NCBI GenBank assembly: GCA_963813315.1
Contig: CAWEYO010000025.1
Coordinates: 186,001 to 250,000 of the forward strand
Direction of reading: 5' to 3'
Length of the DNA: 64,000 bases
Source: CAWEYO01 sp963813315
GTDB taxonomy: Bacteria; Pseudomonadota; Alphaproteobacteria; Rhizobiales; Rhizobiaceae
Shown: positions 53,029 through 61,638 of the stretch, piece by piece
Layout: every line of letters starts with the position of its first letter
How positions within the stretch are numbered: the first letter of the stretch is position 1
Notes under the pieces: generated by a model
What the model was told of the DNA's origin: nothing
Databases searched by the model: none
The model's input: only the letters and a program-made list of their open reading frames with translations
Program-made: the position numbers and the translations under genes

Positions 53029-54533
53029 GACCGCAATTCCCTGGTTGTAATGTGATCGGCGACCCGAAGCGCCTGCGCGGCGATGGTAAGCGCCGGGTTC
53101 ACGGCGGCGGAGGTCGGCAGAAACGAGGCGTCGACGACGAAGAGATTGGGATGGTCGAAGGCGCGGCAAAAGACATCAAGAGGCGCGCCGGACGGGTCGA
53201 GCCCAATTCTCACCGTTCCGCATTGATGCGACGGCGTGCGCCGGTCAAACGGCCGCGCAAGCACGATCGGGAAGCCGGCGGCTTTCAGCATTGCCTTGAG
53301 CTTTTGCACCAGCTTGAGGTGCGCCTTCCAGTTGGACCTCTTCCAATCGAGGACGATCCGTTCGCCGTCCACAGTCACCCGGCTGTCGGGATTTGGGAGG
53401 TCCTCGCTCATTGCATAGAAATCGATAGCATGACTGGACATCATGCCGAGGAGCCGTTCCGGAACCGTTTTCGCATTAGCCTTCAGCACGGTGCCGGAGA
53501 CGCGTCCCAGAAGCTGAATATTGCCAAGCGGAGGGCCGCCTTCGCCATCGGACAGGTAAAAGTCGTTCAGCCCAAATGTTTTCTGGTAGACAGAGTCATT
53601 GCGGAACCAGGGCGAGACACCGATCACGGCGCTGCTATTGTGGTTCATGAAATTGCGGCCGACGTGACCCGAACTGTTCGCAAGTCCAGCCGGATTGGCC
53701 TCGTCTGCGGATCTGAGCAACAGGGCAGCGGATTGCACCGCGCCGGCTGCAAGGATAACCAGCTTGGGCGACGCGCTGTGCTCCACGCCGTCCTTCACGA
53801 AGCGCACGGAAGCAATGGATTTCCCGTTCGGTCGCGATACGAGCCTGGTCGCGCGCGAATGGGTTTGAAGGGTGACGTTCGGGTGCTCTGTCGCCCGCGC
53901 CAGCGCGGCTGTCTCGGCATCCATCTTGCCGTCGTCGCGGTGGGGGTGCGCGTCCCAGGGCGTTTTTCCCTTCGAAAGCCAGCGGTCGAGATCGACGCCG
54001 AGCGGAAGGGCGTAGGGGTGGAAGCCGTTCTCTCGTAACCGAAGTTTCACCTTGGCGATGGGCGCTTCGTCAGGCACAGGCGGAAACGGATAGCCAAGGG
54101 AGTGGGCTGGCTCGCTCGGATCCTCGCCCAAGCTGCCGCGCACCTGATAGAGTTGTTCGGCTTTCGAATACCAGGGCTCGAGCTCCTCATATGGGAACGG
54201 CCACGCGGGAGAGACGCCTTCGAGATGTTGCATCTCCTGGAAGTCCTCGCGGCGGTAGCGCGTGAGGACCGCGCCGTAGAGCTTGGAGTTTCCGCCAACA
54301 TAGTAATAGTTGCCCGGATTGAATCCGTGGCCGTTTGGTTCGTACCAGAGCTCATCCGGACGAAATCGGCCCTGCTGGAAGATCGCACGCTGGTCCCGGT
54401 TGTCCGGACTATCGCCAATATGACCGCCCGCCTCCAGAATAAGGATGGCCGCTCCGGACGGCGCCAGTCCAGCGGCAACCGTGGCCCCGCCGATGCCGGA
54501 GCCGATGATGACTATGTCGGGCTTAGCGGTCAC
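53025..54533 (-). CDS. GMC-type oxidoreductase (glucose/gluconate dehydrogenase-like)
   Basis: A 502-residue FAD enzyme from the GMC superfamily, nearer to gluconate 2-dehydrogenase large subunit or pyranose-oxidase-like proteins than to choline dehydrogenase. It has DIVIIGSGIGGATVAAGLA, YYYVGGNSKLYGAVLTRYR and the C-terminal DASFLPTSAAVNPALTI with the active-site HQCGTVRIG. No Tat signal is present. Fifth gene of the lacI operon; it ends in a four-base overlap with the SDR gene. Confidence 0.9.
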   Translation of the reverse strand: MTAKPDIVIIGSGIGGATVAAGLAPSGAAILILEAGGHIGDSPDNRDQRAIFQQGRFRPDELWYEPNGHGFNPGNYYYVGGNSKLYGAVLTRYRREDFQEMQHLEGVSPAWPFPYEELEPWYSKAEQLYQVRGSLGEDPSEPAHSLGYPFPPVPDEAPIAKVKLRLRENGFHPYALPLGVDLDRWLSKGKTPWDAHPHRDDGKMDAETAALARATEHPNVTLQTHSRATRLVSRPNGKSIASVRFVKDGVEHSASPKLVILAAGAVQSAALLLRSADEANPAGLANSSGHVGRNFMNHNSSAVIGVSPWFRNDSVYQKTFGLNDFYLSDGEGGPPLGNIQLLGRVSGTVLKANAKTVPERLLGMMSSHAIDFYAMSEDLPNPDSRVTVDGERIVLDWKRSNWKAHLKLVQKLKAMLKAAGFPIVLARPFDRRTPSHQCGTVRIGLDPSGAPLDVFCRAFDHPNLFVVDASFLPTSAAVNPALTIAAQALRVADHITTRELRS

Positions 54534-54606
54534 GTCGCGCCTCAGGCAATGCGATTTTGATTCTGCTCTTCACGCTTCGCCGCTGCTCAGCAGGGGTTTT
54601 TGGACA

Positions 54607-55386
54607 TCACCATGCTCCCTTGAAATTTGCGGAGCGCTTTTCGGCGAAAGCCGCAATGCCTTCCTTCAGGTCGCCGGTCTTGGCAACGAGGATAGAGCCC
54701 AGCGCCTCGACAGCGGCGCCGTTGTCCTCGCCGTTCGCCACTGCAATCATCATTTTCGAGATTTCGAGCGCCGCTGGCCCCCGCTGGGCGATGCGGGCGG
54801 CGTAGCCCCTGGCCGCGTCAAGCGACGTTCCACTCTCGACAACCGCATCCACCAATCCATGCTCGATAGCCTCGCGGGCCGAGAACATTTCACCTCCAAG
54901 CACCATCCGGCGGACGATCTGCGCGCCAAAGCGCTTGACCAGACGCTGCGTGCCGGACCATCCCGGCACCATGCCGAGCCCGGTCTCGGGCAATCCAAGG
55001 CGGATCTGGCTTTCCGCGATGCGGATATCGGCGGCAGCAGCCAGTTCCAGCCCGCCTCCGAAGGCGTGGCCGTTCAACGCGGCGATCACGGGCATGCGCA
55101 AGGACGCCAGCCGTTCGAACACGCGATGTCCGAAACGCACCCAGGCATGCCCGAATTCGTGCGGTGCCATGCCGCTCCATGCCTTGATGTCGCCACCGGC
55201 GGAAAACGCCTTGCCCGCACCGGTCAGGATCGCGACGCGGGTCTCATTGCTGGCCTCGACCTCGTCGCATGCCTGGGCGAGCGCCTTCAGCATGTCGATA
55301 TTGAAGGCATTCAGCTTTTCGGGACGCGCAACCGTGACAATTGCAACATCACCTTCATGGACGATCGTGATGGATTTCTCAGCCAT
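54607..55386 (-). CDS. Enoyl-CoA hydratase/isomerase family protein
   Basis: A 259-residue crotonase-fold enzyme acting on acyl-CoA. It shows VARPEKLNAFN, the oxyanion AFSAGGDIKAW and GHAFGGGLELAAAADIRIA. The two positions that carry catalytic Glu in classical hydratases fall at LGMVPGWSGTQRLV; the usual E is only partly evident, so an isomerase or hydrolase is possible. I chose the ATG at 55384-55386, which overlaps the CoA-transferase stop; one four codons earlier also fits. The pathway context suggests a beta-oxidation-like step. Confidence 0.9.
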   Translation of the reverse strand: MAEKSITIVHEGDVAIVTVARPEKLNAFNIDMLKALAQACDEVEASNETRVAILTGAGKAFSAGGDIKAWSGMAPHEFGHAWVRFGHRVFERLASLRMPVIAALNGHAFGGGLELAAAADIRIAESQIRLGLPETGLGMVPGWSGTQRLVKRFGAQIVRRMVLGGEMFSAREAIEHGLVDAVVESGTSLDAARGYAARIAQRGPAALEISKMMIAVANGEDNGAAVEALGSILVAKTGDLKEGIAAFAEKRSANFKGAW

Positions 55387-56992
55387 TGGAACCGCCATGC
55401 AAAGTCGGGCGCTGTTTTTGCGCCAGGCTGAGGCCGAACGGAGCCTCCGCGAAAAGGCCAGAGTCCATCACTTTCAGATTGTCCGGCACAATAAGCGGAA
55501 ATTCCGACTGATCCAGAATGTGGGCATGCAGGTCGATGCCGGGGGCAATTTCAGTGAGCACGATGCCGTCCGGCGTCAACTTCAAGACACAACGCTCGGT
55601 CACATAGGTGATATCCTGTCCCTGCTCGATAGCCCGGCGGCCGGAAAAAGTGACGTGCTCGACCTTGTTGACCAACTTCCTGAGCCTGCCTTCCTTTTCG
55701 ATAACCACCCTGCCCGCAGAAACCGCCAACTTTGCCCCGGCGTTGAACAGGCCGGAAAAGACTATCTTCTTCGCGCGTGCGGTGATGTCTACGAAACCGC
55801 CGGCTCCCGCCGTCACATGCGGGCAGAAGGAAAGCTTGGAGACGTTGACCGACCCGTCGCGCCCGATCTCAAGAAATGACAGCAGGGATGCGTCGAAGCC
55901 GGCGCCCTGGAAATAGGTGAACTGATAAGGCGACGGCATGTAGGCGTCGGCATTCGAGGCGCAGCCGAATGCGAAGTCGAGCAACGGGACGCCGCCTACC
56001 GCGCCTTGTTCGATGACCCAGGTCACCGCGCCATGCGCGCCTTCCTCAAGGAGAATGCGGGGAACGTTGGCCGAAATGCCGAAGCCGAGATTAACGGCGC
56101 TGCCGGCTTGCAGCTCTTGCGCCACCCGCCGCGCAATTACTTTCTGGATGTTGAATTCGGGAACCCGGAACGAATCCAGCGGGCGTAGTATTTCTCCCGA
56201 AATCGCGGGATCATAGGCCGTCTGGGTGGTCTGCATCTGGTCCGGATCGACGATCACGTAGTCAACCAGCATGCCTGGAACGCGGACGTCATGCGGCTTC
56301 AATGATCCTTCCCTGGTGATGCGCTTGACTTGTGCGATGACGATGCCGCCGCTGCTTCGTGCCGCCAGCGCCTGGTCCAGCCCGCCGAGATAGGCGCCTT
56401 CGTGTTCATAGGTGAGATTTCCGCGCTCATCGGCCGTCGTGGCCCGGATGATCGCGACCTGGGGGGCGATGGCCTTGAAGTAGAGATATGTCTCACCCTC
56501 GAAGTCTATTTTTCTTACCACCGGCTCCGATGCGGCCCGCTCATTCATGGCGCAGCCCTGCTGGTCCGGGTCTACGAATGTGTCGAGGCCGACTTTCGTC
56601 AGAACACCCGGCCGCTTGGCCGCTGCTTCGCGATGCATGTCGAAGAGAATGCCGGAAGGGATGTTGTAGGCGGCGACGTCGTTTGCGCCGATCATTTGCC
56701 AAATGAGCGGCGGTTCGGCAGTTGATGGCCCTGACGGGTAGGACCCGCCGATGATCTTTTTCAGAAGACCCCTCTTTGCAATATGGTCGATACCCTTGAT
56801 GCCGCTCATGTCACCGGCGGCGATCGGGTGCAAAGTGGTCAGGTTCCGCGGATGACCGGTCGCCTCAAAGCGCTCTCCGATCGCCTTGAGCATCAGATCG
56901 GGGCAGCCGAGACCGCTTGAGGACGAGACTGATACGATCGCGCCGTCAGGTATCAGGTCTGCGGCCTCCGAAGGAGAAATATGCTTGTTCAT
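55379..56992 (-). CDS. Acyl-CoA:acetate/3-ketoacid CoA-transferase (YdiF-like)
   Basis: A 537-residue family I CoA-transferase that fuses alpha and beta halves. The N-terminal half has IPDGAIVSVSSSSGLGCPD, and the catalytic Glu of the second half is in VTWVIEQGAVGGVPLLDF. The segment GGSYPSGPSTAEPP is family-like. I chose the ATG at 56990-56992, ten bases after the MocA-like stop and near a GGAG-like site. It would activate a carboxylic acid to its CoA ester for the neighbouring enoyl-CoA hydratase. Confidence 0.92.
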   Translation of the reverse strand: MNKHISPSEAADLIPDGAIVSVSSSSGLGCPDLMLKAIGERFEATGHPRNLTTLHPIAAGDMSGIKGIDHIAKRGLLKKIIGGSYPSGPSTAEPPLIWQMIGANDVAAYNIPSGILFDMHREAAAKRPGVLTKVGLDTFVDPDQQGCAMNERAASEPVVRKIDFEGETYLYFKAIAPQVAIIRATTADERGNLTYEHEGAYLGGLDQALAARSSGGIVIAQVKRITREGSLKPHDVRVPGMLVDYVIVDPDQMQTTQTAYDPAISGEILRPLDSFRVPEFNIQKVIARRVAQELQAGSAVNLGFGISANVPRILLEEGAHGAVTWVIEQGAVGGVPLLDFAFGCASNADAYMPSPYQFTYFQGAGFDASLLSFLEIGRDGSVNVSKLSFCPHVTAGAGGFVDITARAKKIVFSGLFNAGAKLAVSAGRVVIEKEGRLRKLVNKVEHVTFSGRRAIEQGQDITYVTERCVLKLTPDGIVLTEIAPGIDLHAHILDQSEFPLIVPDNLKVMDSGLFAEAPFGLSLAQKQRPTLHGGSNG

Positions 56993-57002
56993 CGCGGTTT
57001 CT

Positions 57003-58004
57003 TCAAAGCCCCGTATCAACCTTGACGGCACTGCCAGTGGCGGCGGATTTCACGACCGCAAGCGCGGTGGCGAGCGACCAGATGCCATCTTCGCCCGAAG
57101 CTGACGGCTGGCCTTTGCCGGCAACGGCGGCGTGGAATTTCTCGATCGCCGCCTCGTAGAGATCGCGCTGATCAAGCGGCAGTTCATGCTCTCCGGCCTT
57201 ATCGCGCAGAAGGACGGAACCGACGGCGCGCTGTGTCATCACGTTGCGCGCGACGAGCGAGCCTTCGGTGCCGTGCACCTCAAAGCCTGTTTCGGCGTAC
57301 TTCGCCGTGAAAGCATCGTGGAACTGGGCGATAAGACCGGACTTGAACCTCAGCACGCCCATGACCGCGTCTTCCAGACCCGTTTTGCCCATTCCGGAGG
57401 ATTGGTGAAACGCGATCGCATCGGTCGGATCATCCGCCAGGACGAAGCGAAGCGTGTCCGCGTCATGCACGGTGATGTCGAGGATGACGCCGCCGCCGGC
57501 TTGCGGTTTGTCGAGACGCCAGCCCTGCAGGTGCGGCGGCAGATAGACCGCGTGGAAAACGCGGGCCGCCAGCGGCGTGCCGATCCTGCCGGCGGCGATT
57601 GCGTCGCGCATGGCGCGGTGGCTCGCGGCGTTGCGCAAATGATGGTTCGTGGCAAGCACGACGCCGGCCTCGCGCGCGGCCCTCACCATCTGATGCGCAT
57701 CCTCAAGCGACATGGCCAGCGGCTTTTCGCAAAGGACGTGTTTGCCGGCCGCGATTGCCGCGAGGGTTTGGCCGCTATGCAGCTCATTGGTGGTTGAAAC
57801 GTAGACGGCATCGATGTCCGGATCGTCGACTACCTCGGCAACGCTCGTCACCGCTTTGCCGATGCCATTGGCCGCCGCGTAGTCTGCACCGCGAGCCGCA
57901 CTCGTGCTCATCACAGACACAACCTCGCCACCAGCCGCGTGGATGGCGCCGATAACCCACTCTCTGGCAACTGTACTTGCTCCAATCAAACCCCAACGTG
58001 TCAC
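57003..58004 (-). CDS. Gfo/Idh/MocA family oxidoreductase
   Basis: A 333-residue NAD(P)-dependent oxidoreductase, typically acting on sugars or cyclitols. The Rossmann part starts WGLIGASTVAREWVI and holds AGKHVLCEKPLAMSLEDAH, with the catalytic Lys in EKPLA. The C-terminal domain has GWRLDKPQAGGGVILDITVHDAD, whose His and Asp are the common catalytic pair. It overlaps the lacI stop by four bases. It suggests the pathway starts from a polyol or sugar-like compound. Confidence 0.93.
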   Translation of the reverse strand: MTRWGLIGASTVAREWVIGAIHAAGGEVVSVMSTSAARGADYAAANGIGKAVTSVAEVVDDPDIDAVYVSTTNELHSGQTLAAIAAGKHVLCEKPLAMSLEDAHQMVRAAREAGVVLATNHHLRNAASHRAMRDAIAAGRIGTPLAARVFHAVYLPPHLQGWRLDKPQAGGGVILDITVHDADTLRFVLADDPTDAIAFHQSSGMGKTGLEDAVMGVLRFKSGLIAQFHDAFTAKYAETGFEVHGTEGSLVARNVMTQRAVGSVLLRDKAGEHELPLDQRDLYEAAIEKFHAAVAGKGQPSASGEDGIWSLATALAVVKSAATGSAVKVDTGL

Positions 58005-59050
58005 AGCGCAGCCCTCCTTTCCAGGTCGTGAAGTCCGGCTCCGCAGCTTTCACGCACAACGAGGCGAACGGACGTAACGACCGCTTCGCCGTCTGGTTTG
58101 CCGGAATTGATCTGTTTCAACAGCAGGTGCGCCGCGCGGCGGCCCATGCCCTGCGGATCGACGGACACGGTGGTCAGCGCGGGCACCGCGGTCTGTGCTT
58201 CGATCACATCATCGAAGCCGACAACGGCAAACTCGACGCCGGGTTCCAGCCGTTTGGCGCGCAGTCCGTCACAGACGCCGAATGCAACCGCGTCGTTGAA
58301 GCAAACGACCGCCGTCGGCGGATTTGGAACCGCGAGTATCCGCTCGAAGGCGACAAAGCCCCCTGCCCGCGACGGCGGCGCGCTGACAACCAGGTCTTCG
58401 GCCCCCTCAAGCCCCGCTTCGGCAAGGGCCTTGCGATATCCTGCCACGCGCTCTGTGAAGACGACGGTATCCGCAAAGCCGCCAAGAAATCCGATGCGGG
58501 TGTGCCCAAGGCCGATCAGGTGTTTGGCTGCCTGGCGAACGCCGGAAAAATTGTCGGACAGGAGGGTCGATACCCTGGCGCCCGGGACATTGCGCACCGC
58601 CACGACAACGGGAATGCCACTGGCGGTCAGCGGATTTAGATCAGCGGCCCTTGTGCCGCGAGCCGGAGAAATGATCAGGCCGGACATCCCATGTTCGCGC
58701 ATCGAGCCGATCAGCTCTTGCTGGCGGTCGAGACTTTCCGCCGAGTTGGAAAGGAACTGCACGTAGCCGGCAGACTGAACCACCATGTCGATGCCGACCG
58801 CAAGCTCGGCAAAGAAGCTGTTGGTCAAGTCGTTCACGACGACGCCGATAATTTTCGACTTCGTACCGGACTGTCGCAGGTTCGCGGCGGCGCGGTTGTA
58901 GACGTATGCCAGGTCACGGATTGCCGCGTTGACTTTTGCGCGCGTGTCTTCCTTGACGAGGGGGCTCCCCTGCAGGACCAGTGAAACGGTCGACTTCGAC
59001 ACGCCTGCAGCGTTGGCAATGTCGATCACCGTGACGCGCGTCTTGGCCAC
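58001..59050 (-). CDS. LacI family transcriptional repressor
   Basis: A 349-residue regulator. Residues 1-50 are the LacI helix-turn-helix, VTVIDIANAAGVSKSTVSLVL. The hinge and periplasmic-binding-like sensor domain follow (IIGVVVNDLTNSFFAELAVGI, DNFSGVRQAAKHLIGLGHTR). It is the first gene of a seven-gene operon and lies divergent to a DUF993 gene. Two identical TTGGAACGATCCAA sites in the shared promoter region are probably its operators. The inducer is unknown. Confidence 0.94.
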   Translation of the reverse strand: MAKTRVTVIDIANAAGVSKSTVSLVLQGSPLVKEDTRAKVNAAIRDLAYVYNRAAANLRQSGTKSKIIGVVVNDLTNSFFAELAVGIDMVVQSAGYVQFLSNSAESLDRQQELIGSMREHGMSGLIISPARGTRAADLNPLTASGIPVVVAVRNVPGARVSTLLSDNFSGVRQAAKHLIGLGHTRIGFLGGFADTVVFTERVAGYRKALAEAGLEGAEDLVVSAPPSRAGGFVAFERILAVPNPPTAVVCFNDAVAFGVCDGLRAKRLEPGVEFAVVGFDDVIEAQTAVPALTTVSVDPQGMGRRAAHLLLKQINSGKPDGEAVVTSVRLVVRESCGAGLHDLERRAAL

Positions 59051-59081
59051 AACTCCTCCCGGTCATTTCGAATGCTAAATA

Positions 59082-59095
59082 TTGGAACGATCCAA
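59082..59095. promoter_or_regulatory. Probable LacI-family operator, copy 1
   Basis: TTGGAACGATCCAA, near-palindromic, 32 bases upstream of the lacI start. An identical copy lies at 59204-59217. Confidence 0.75.
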
Positions 59096-59203
59096 ATTTG
59101 TCAACCGGGGAATGTGAAGCATCACGCTAACCCCTGAAACGTTTTCCATGCCTATTTGGCGCCAATCTTAGTCTAGAAATTCAAAGTGATATTTACTTGC
59201 AAT

Positions 59204-59217
59204 TTGGAACGATCCAA
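59204..59217. promoter_or_regulatory. Probable LacI-family operator, copy 2
   Basis: TTGGAACGATCCAA, identical to 59082-59095; the start-to-start spacing is 122 bases. It sits 34 bases before the DUF993 gene. The two sites could allow looping by a tetrameric or dimeric repressor. Confidence 0.75.
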
Positions 59218-59251
59218 ATTATGAGCCCAGAGAGTGCTGAGGGAACCGACG

Positions 59252-60421
59252 ATGGCAATGACGCTCAGACTTCCCGATCCAAGTGGCGCCACGGCAACGT
59301 ACCAGCTTACCGGCAGTCCGATCGGAGGGCCGGCAGGGAAGCCGAAGTTCAGCCGCATCGCCTATGCGGCGGCTCATGTAGTGTCCGATCCGTTGAGGGA
59401 GCGAGACCCCTGGACGAGCCCAGCGATCGATTGGGACGCCACGCTCCAGTTCCGCCACCATCTGTGGCGTCTGGGCTTCAAAATCGCGGAGGCCATGGAT
59501 ACGGCACAGCGCGGCATGGGAGTTGACTGGACTCAGGCCCGTGAGCTGATCCGACGATCGGTGCGAGAGGCAAAGACCATCGAGGGCGCCGACCTTGCAT
59601 GCGGCGCCGGCACCGACCATCTCGAGACTGCAAGCGCGCGCGCTCTTGACGATGTGATAGCGGCCTATGAGACGCAGTTCGAGTTCATCGAAAAATGCGG
59701 CGGCCGTGCCATTATGATGGCGAGCAGGGCGCTCGCTCGGGTGGCCCACTCAAGCGATGACTACAGCGCCGTCTACAGTCGGATCCTCTCCCAGGCCAAG
59801 GACAAGGTCATCCTGCACTGGCTGGGCGACATGTTTGACCCGCACCTCGCGGGCTACTGGGGGGCCCATTCCTTCGAGGCCGCGCTCGAAACGGTAATTT
59901 CCGTCATCGAGGCGAACAAGGACAAAGTCGAGGGCATCAAGATTTCGCTCCTCGACAAAGCCAGGGAATTGGAGCTCCGCAACCGTCTGCCGGAAGGGGT
60001 CGTCTGCTTTACGGGAGACGATTTCAACTATGCCGAGCTTATCGAGGGCGATGGCATCCGGCACAGCCATGCGCTTCTTGGAATATTCGATGCCGTTGCA
60101 CCCTCAGCCTCCAAGGCGCTTGCGGCCCTTGCGGAAGGTGATGTCGAAACGTTCCGCGATGTGATTTCACCCACTGTGCCGCTCTCACGAAAAATCTTCG
60201 AGCAGCCGACGCAGTTCTACAAGGCGGGAATCGTATTCCTGGCCTGGCTGAATGGTCACCAGACCCACTTCACAATGCCGGGCGGCATGCAGTCCGCGCG
60301 CGGAATTCTCCATTACGCGGATGTGTTCAGGCTGGCGGATCAGGCCAATGTTCTGGACAAGCCGGAATTGGCCGTGGCCCGAATGCAATCGCTCCTTGCC
60401 ATCGGCGGGGTCGATCAGTGA
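59252..60421 (+). CDS. DUF993 family protein (dihydrodipicolinate-synthase-like)
   Basis: A 389-residue protein of the DUF993 family, annotated as aldolase-like TIM barrels but without an assigned reaction. Notable segments are MTLRLPDPSGATATYQL, the conserved GADLACGAGTDHLE, RVAHSSDDYSAVYSRIL and ISLLDKARELELRNRLPEGV. The Lys in KISLLDK is at a position where a Schiff-base Lys might lie; this is inference. I chose the ATG at 59252, which has GAGGGA upstream. It is divergent from the lacI operon and probably under the same repressor. Confidence 0.82.
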   Translation: MAMTLRLPDPSGATATYQLTGSPIGGPAGKPKFSRIAYAAAHVVSDPLRERDPWTSPAIDWDATLQFRHHLWRLGFKIAEAMDTAQRGMGVDWTQARELIRRSVREAKTIEGADLACGAGTDHLETASARALDDVIAAYETQFEFIEKCGGRAIMMASRALARVAHSSDDYSAVYSRILSQAKDKVILHWLGDMFDPHLAGYWGAHSFEAALETVISVIEANKDKVEGIKISLLDKARELELRNRLPEGVVCFTGDDFNYAELIEGDGIRHSHALLGIFDAVAPSASKALAALAEGDVETFRDVISPTVPLSRKIFEQPTQFYKAGIVFLAWLNGHQTHFTMPGGMQSARGILHYADVFRLADQANVLDKPELAVARMQSLLAIGGVDQ

Positions 60422-60453
60422 ATGCCGCCTGTTGCCTCATGTCGCCAGCGAAT

Positions 60454-61638
60454 TCAGGTTTCCGCTTCGAGCGCGGCAGGTCGGCGAGGTAAAAGGAAAA
60501 CGATAGCGACCGAAAACAAGGACGCCACGAGGAACAGTGTCGAGAGTTCCACACTGCCGATCGCCAGTCCTACGAGAGCCGGGCCTACGAATTGCCCCGC
60601 CGAGAGGAGGAGGAATGTGGTTCCGAAGCCCACCGTCGGAGTGTCCTCAAAGAGCTCGAGGCTCCACATTCCAAGCGTGGCCGCCGTGAAGACGAAGAAA
60701 GAGCCGAAAATCAGACCTGAGCCGATCACCGGCACCGCAGTGTGAGCAAGGGCAATCATTGCGGTGGCAAAGGCAATTCCGATCTGGAAAACGCTCAACG
60801 CGCGGATGACGCCGAGTCTCTCGACAATGGCCCCGGCGAATACTCCTGAAAACCCCGCCAGACCCACAAATGTCCAGAAAATCTGTCCGAACATTGTTGC
60901 CTCGATCATGCTTCCGGCGAACTCTATTTTTTCCAAGGCGTTGCCGTTGGTAACAAGGTCGACCGAGAACGCCCAATAGATTGACGTCGCGATCCCGGTC
61001 AGGAAAGCGACAAGGAACAGCCGGCCTCTTTCCCCGGCTATCAAGCTCGTCAATTTCAGCTTTCGGAAATTCGAGGCAGTCCTGGTCTGCACGGCTGGAA
61101 CGACCGAGACACACCACGCTGTGGAAACCAAACCGAAGAGCGCGAACAAGCCCCAGGCAACGCGCCAGGATCCCCCCAGCAACACCGCCACCGGGCCGCT
61201 CAGCATGACCCCCAGACTGGTTCCGGAATTTATGATGGAATAGATTCCCTTTTGGCGTTCCGGTCTGACCAGGGAGACGATCAACTCCGAAAAGGGCGTA
61301 TAGGCAAGACCGGGGCTGACGCCGGCAAGCGTTACACCGAAGACGAGCATCCAGGGCGTGTCGGCCGATGCGATGATCGCCATCCCGATAGCTGCAGCCA
61401 GCCCGCCCAGCAGGATCGACGTGCGCGGGCTGATCCGGCTGGACAGGAGTATTACCGCAACGGTGGTGAGAAAATAGCTCGCGTAGGAGCAGGCTGCAGT
61501 AAAGGCGAGCAGCGAGTCGCTCAGTCCGAACGCGTCACGGAAAACGGGGATGAAGAGCCCATAGGCATAACGAGCCAGGCCGTAGCTCGTCGCGACGATA
61601 CAAACGCCCGGTCCAACAAGTTTAAAGTCGAGTTGCAT
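60454..61638 (-). CDS. MFS transporter
   Basis: A 394-residue inner-membrane protein with about twelve hydrophobic segments, in the CynX/NarK-like or YbfB-like group of the major facilitator superfamily. It opens LDFKLVGPGVCIVATSYGLA and has a loop ISPRTSILLGGLAAAIGM. The ATG at 61636-61638 lies within the C-terminal codons of the methyltransferase gene, a 17-base overlap. Co-translation suggests it exports or imports a compound made by that enzyme. It converges with the DUF993 gene. Confidence 0.9.
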   Translation of the reverse strand: MQLDFKLVGPGVCIVATSYGLARYAYGLFIPVFRDAFGLSDSLLAFTAACSYASYFLTTVAVILLSSRISPRTSILLGGLAAAIGMAIIASADTPWMLVFGVTLAGVSPGLAYTPFSELIVSLVRPERQKGIYSIINSGTSLGVMLSGPVAVLLGGSWRVAWGLFALFGLVSTAWCVSVVPAVQTRTASNFRKLKLTSLIAGERGRLFLVAFLTGIATSIYWAFSVDLVTNGNALEKIEFAGSMIEATMFGQIFWTFVGLAGFSGVFAGAIVERLGVIRALSVFQIGIAFATAMIALAHTAVPVIGSGLIFGSFFVFTAATLGMWSLELFEDTPTVGFGTTFLLLSAGQFVGPALVGLAIGSVELSTLFLVASLFSVAIVFLLPRRPAALEAET

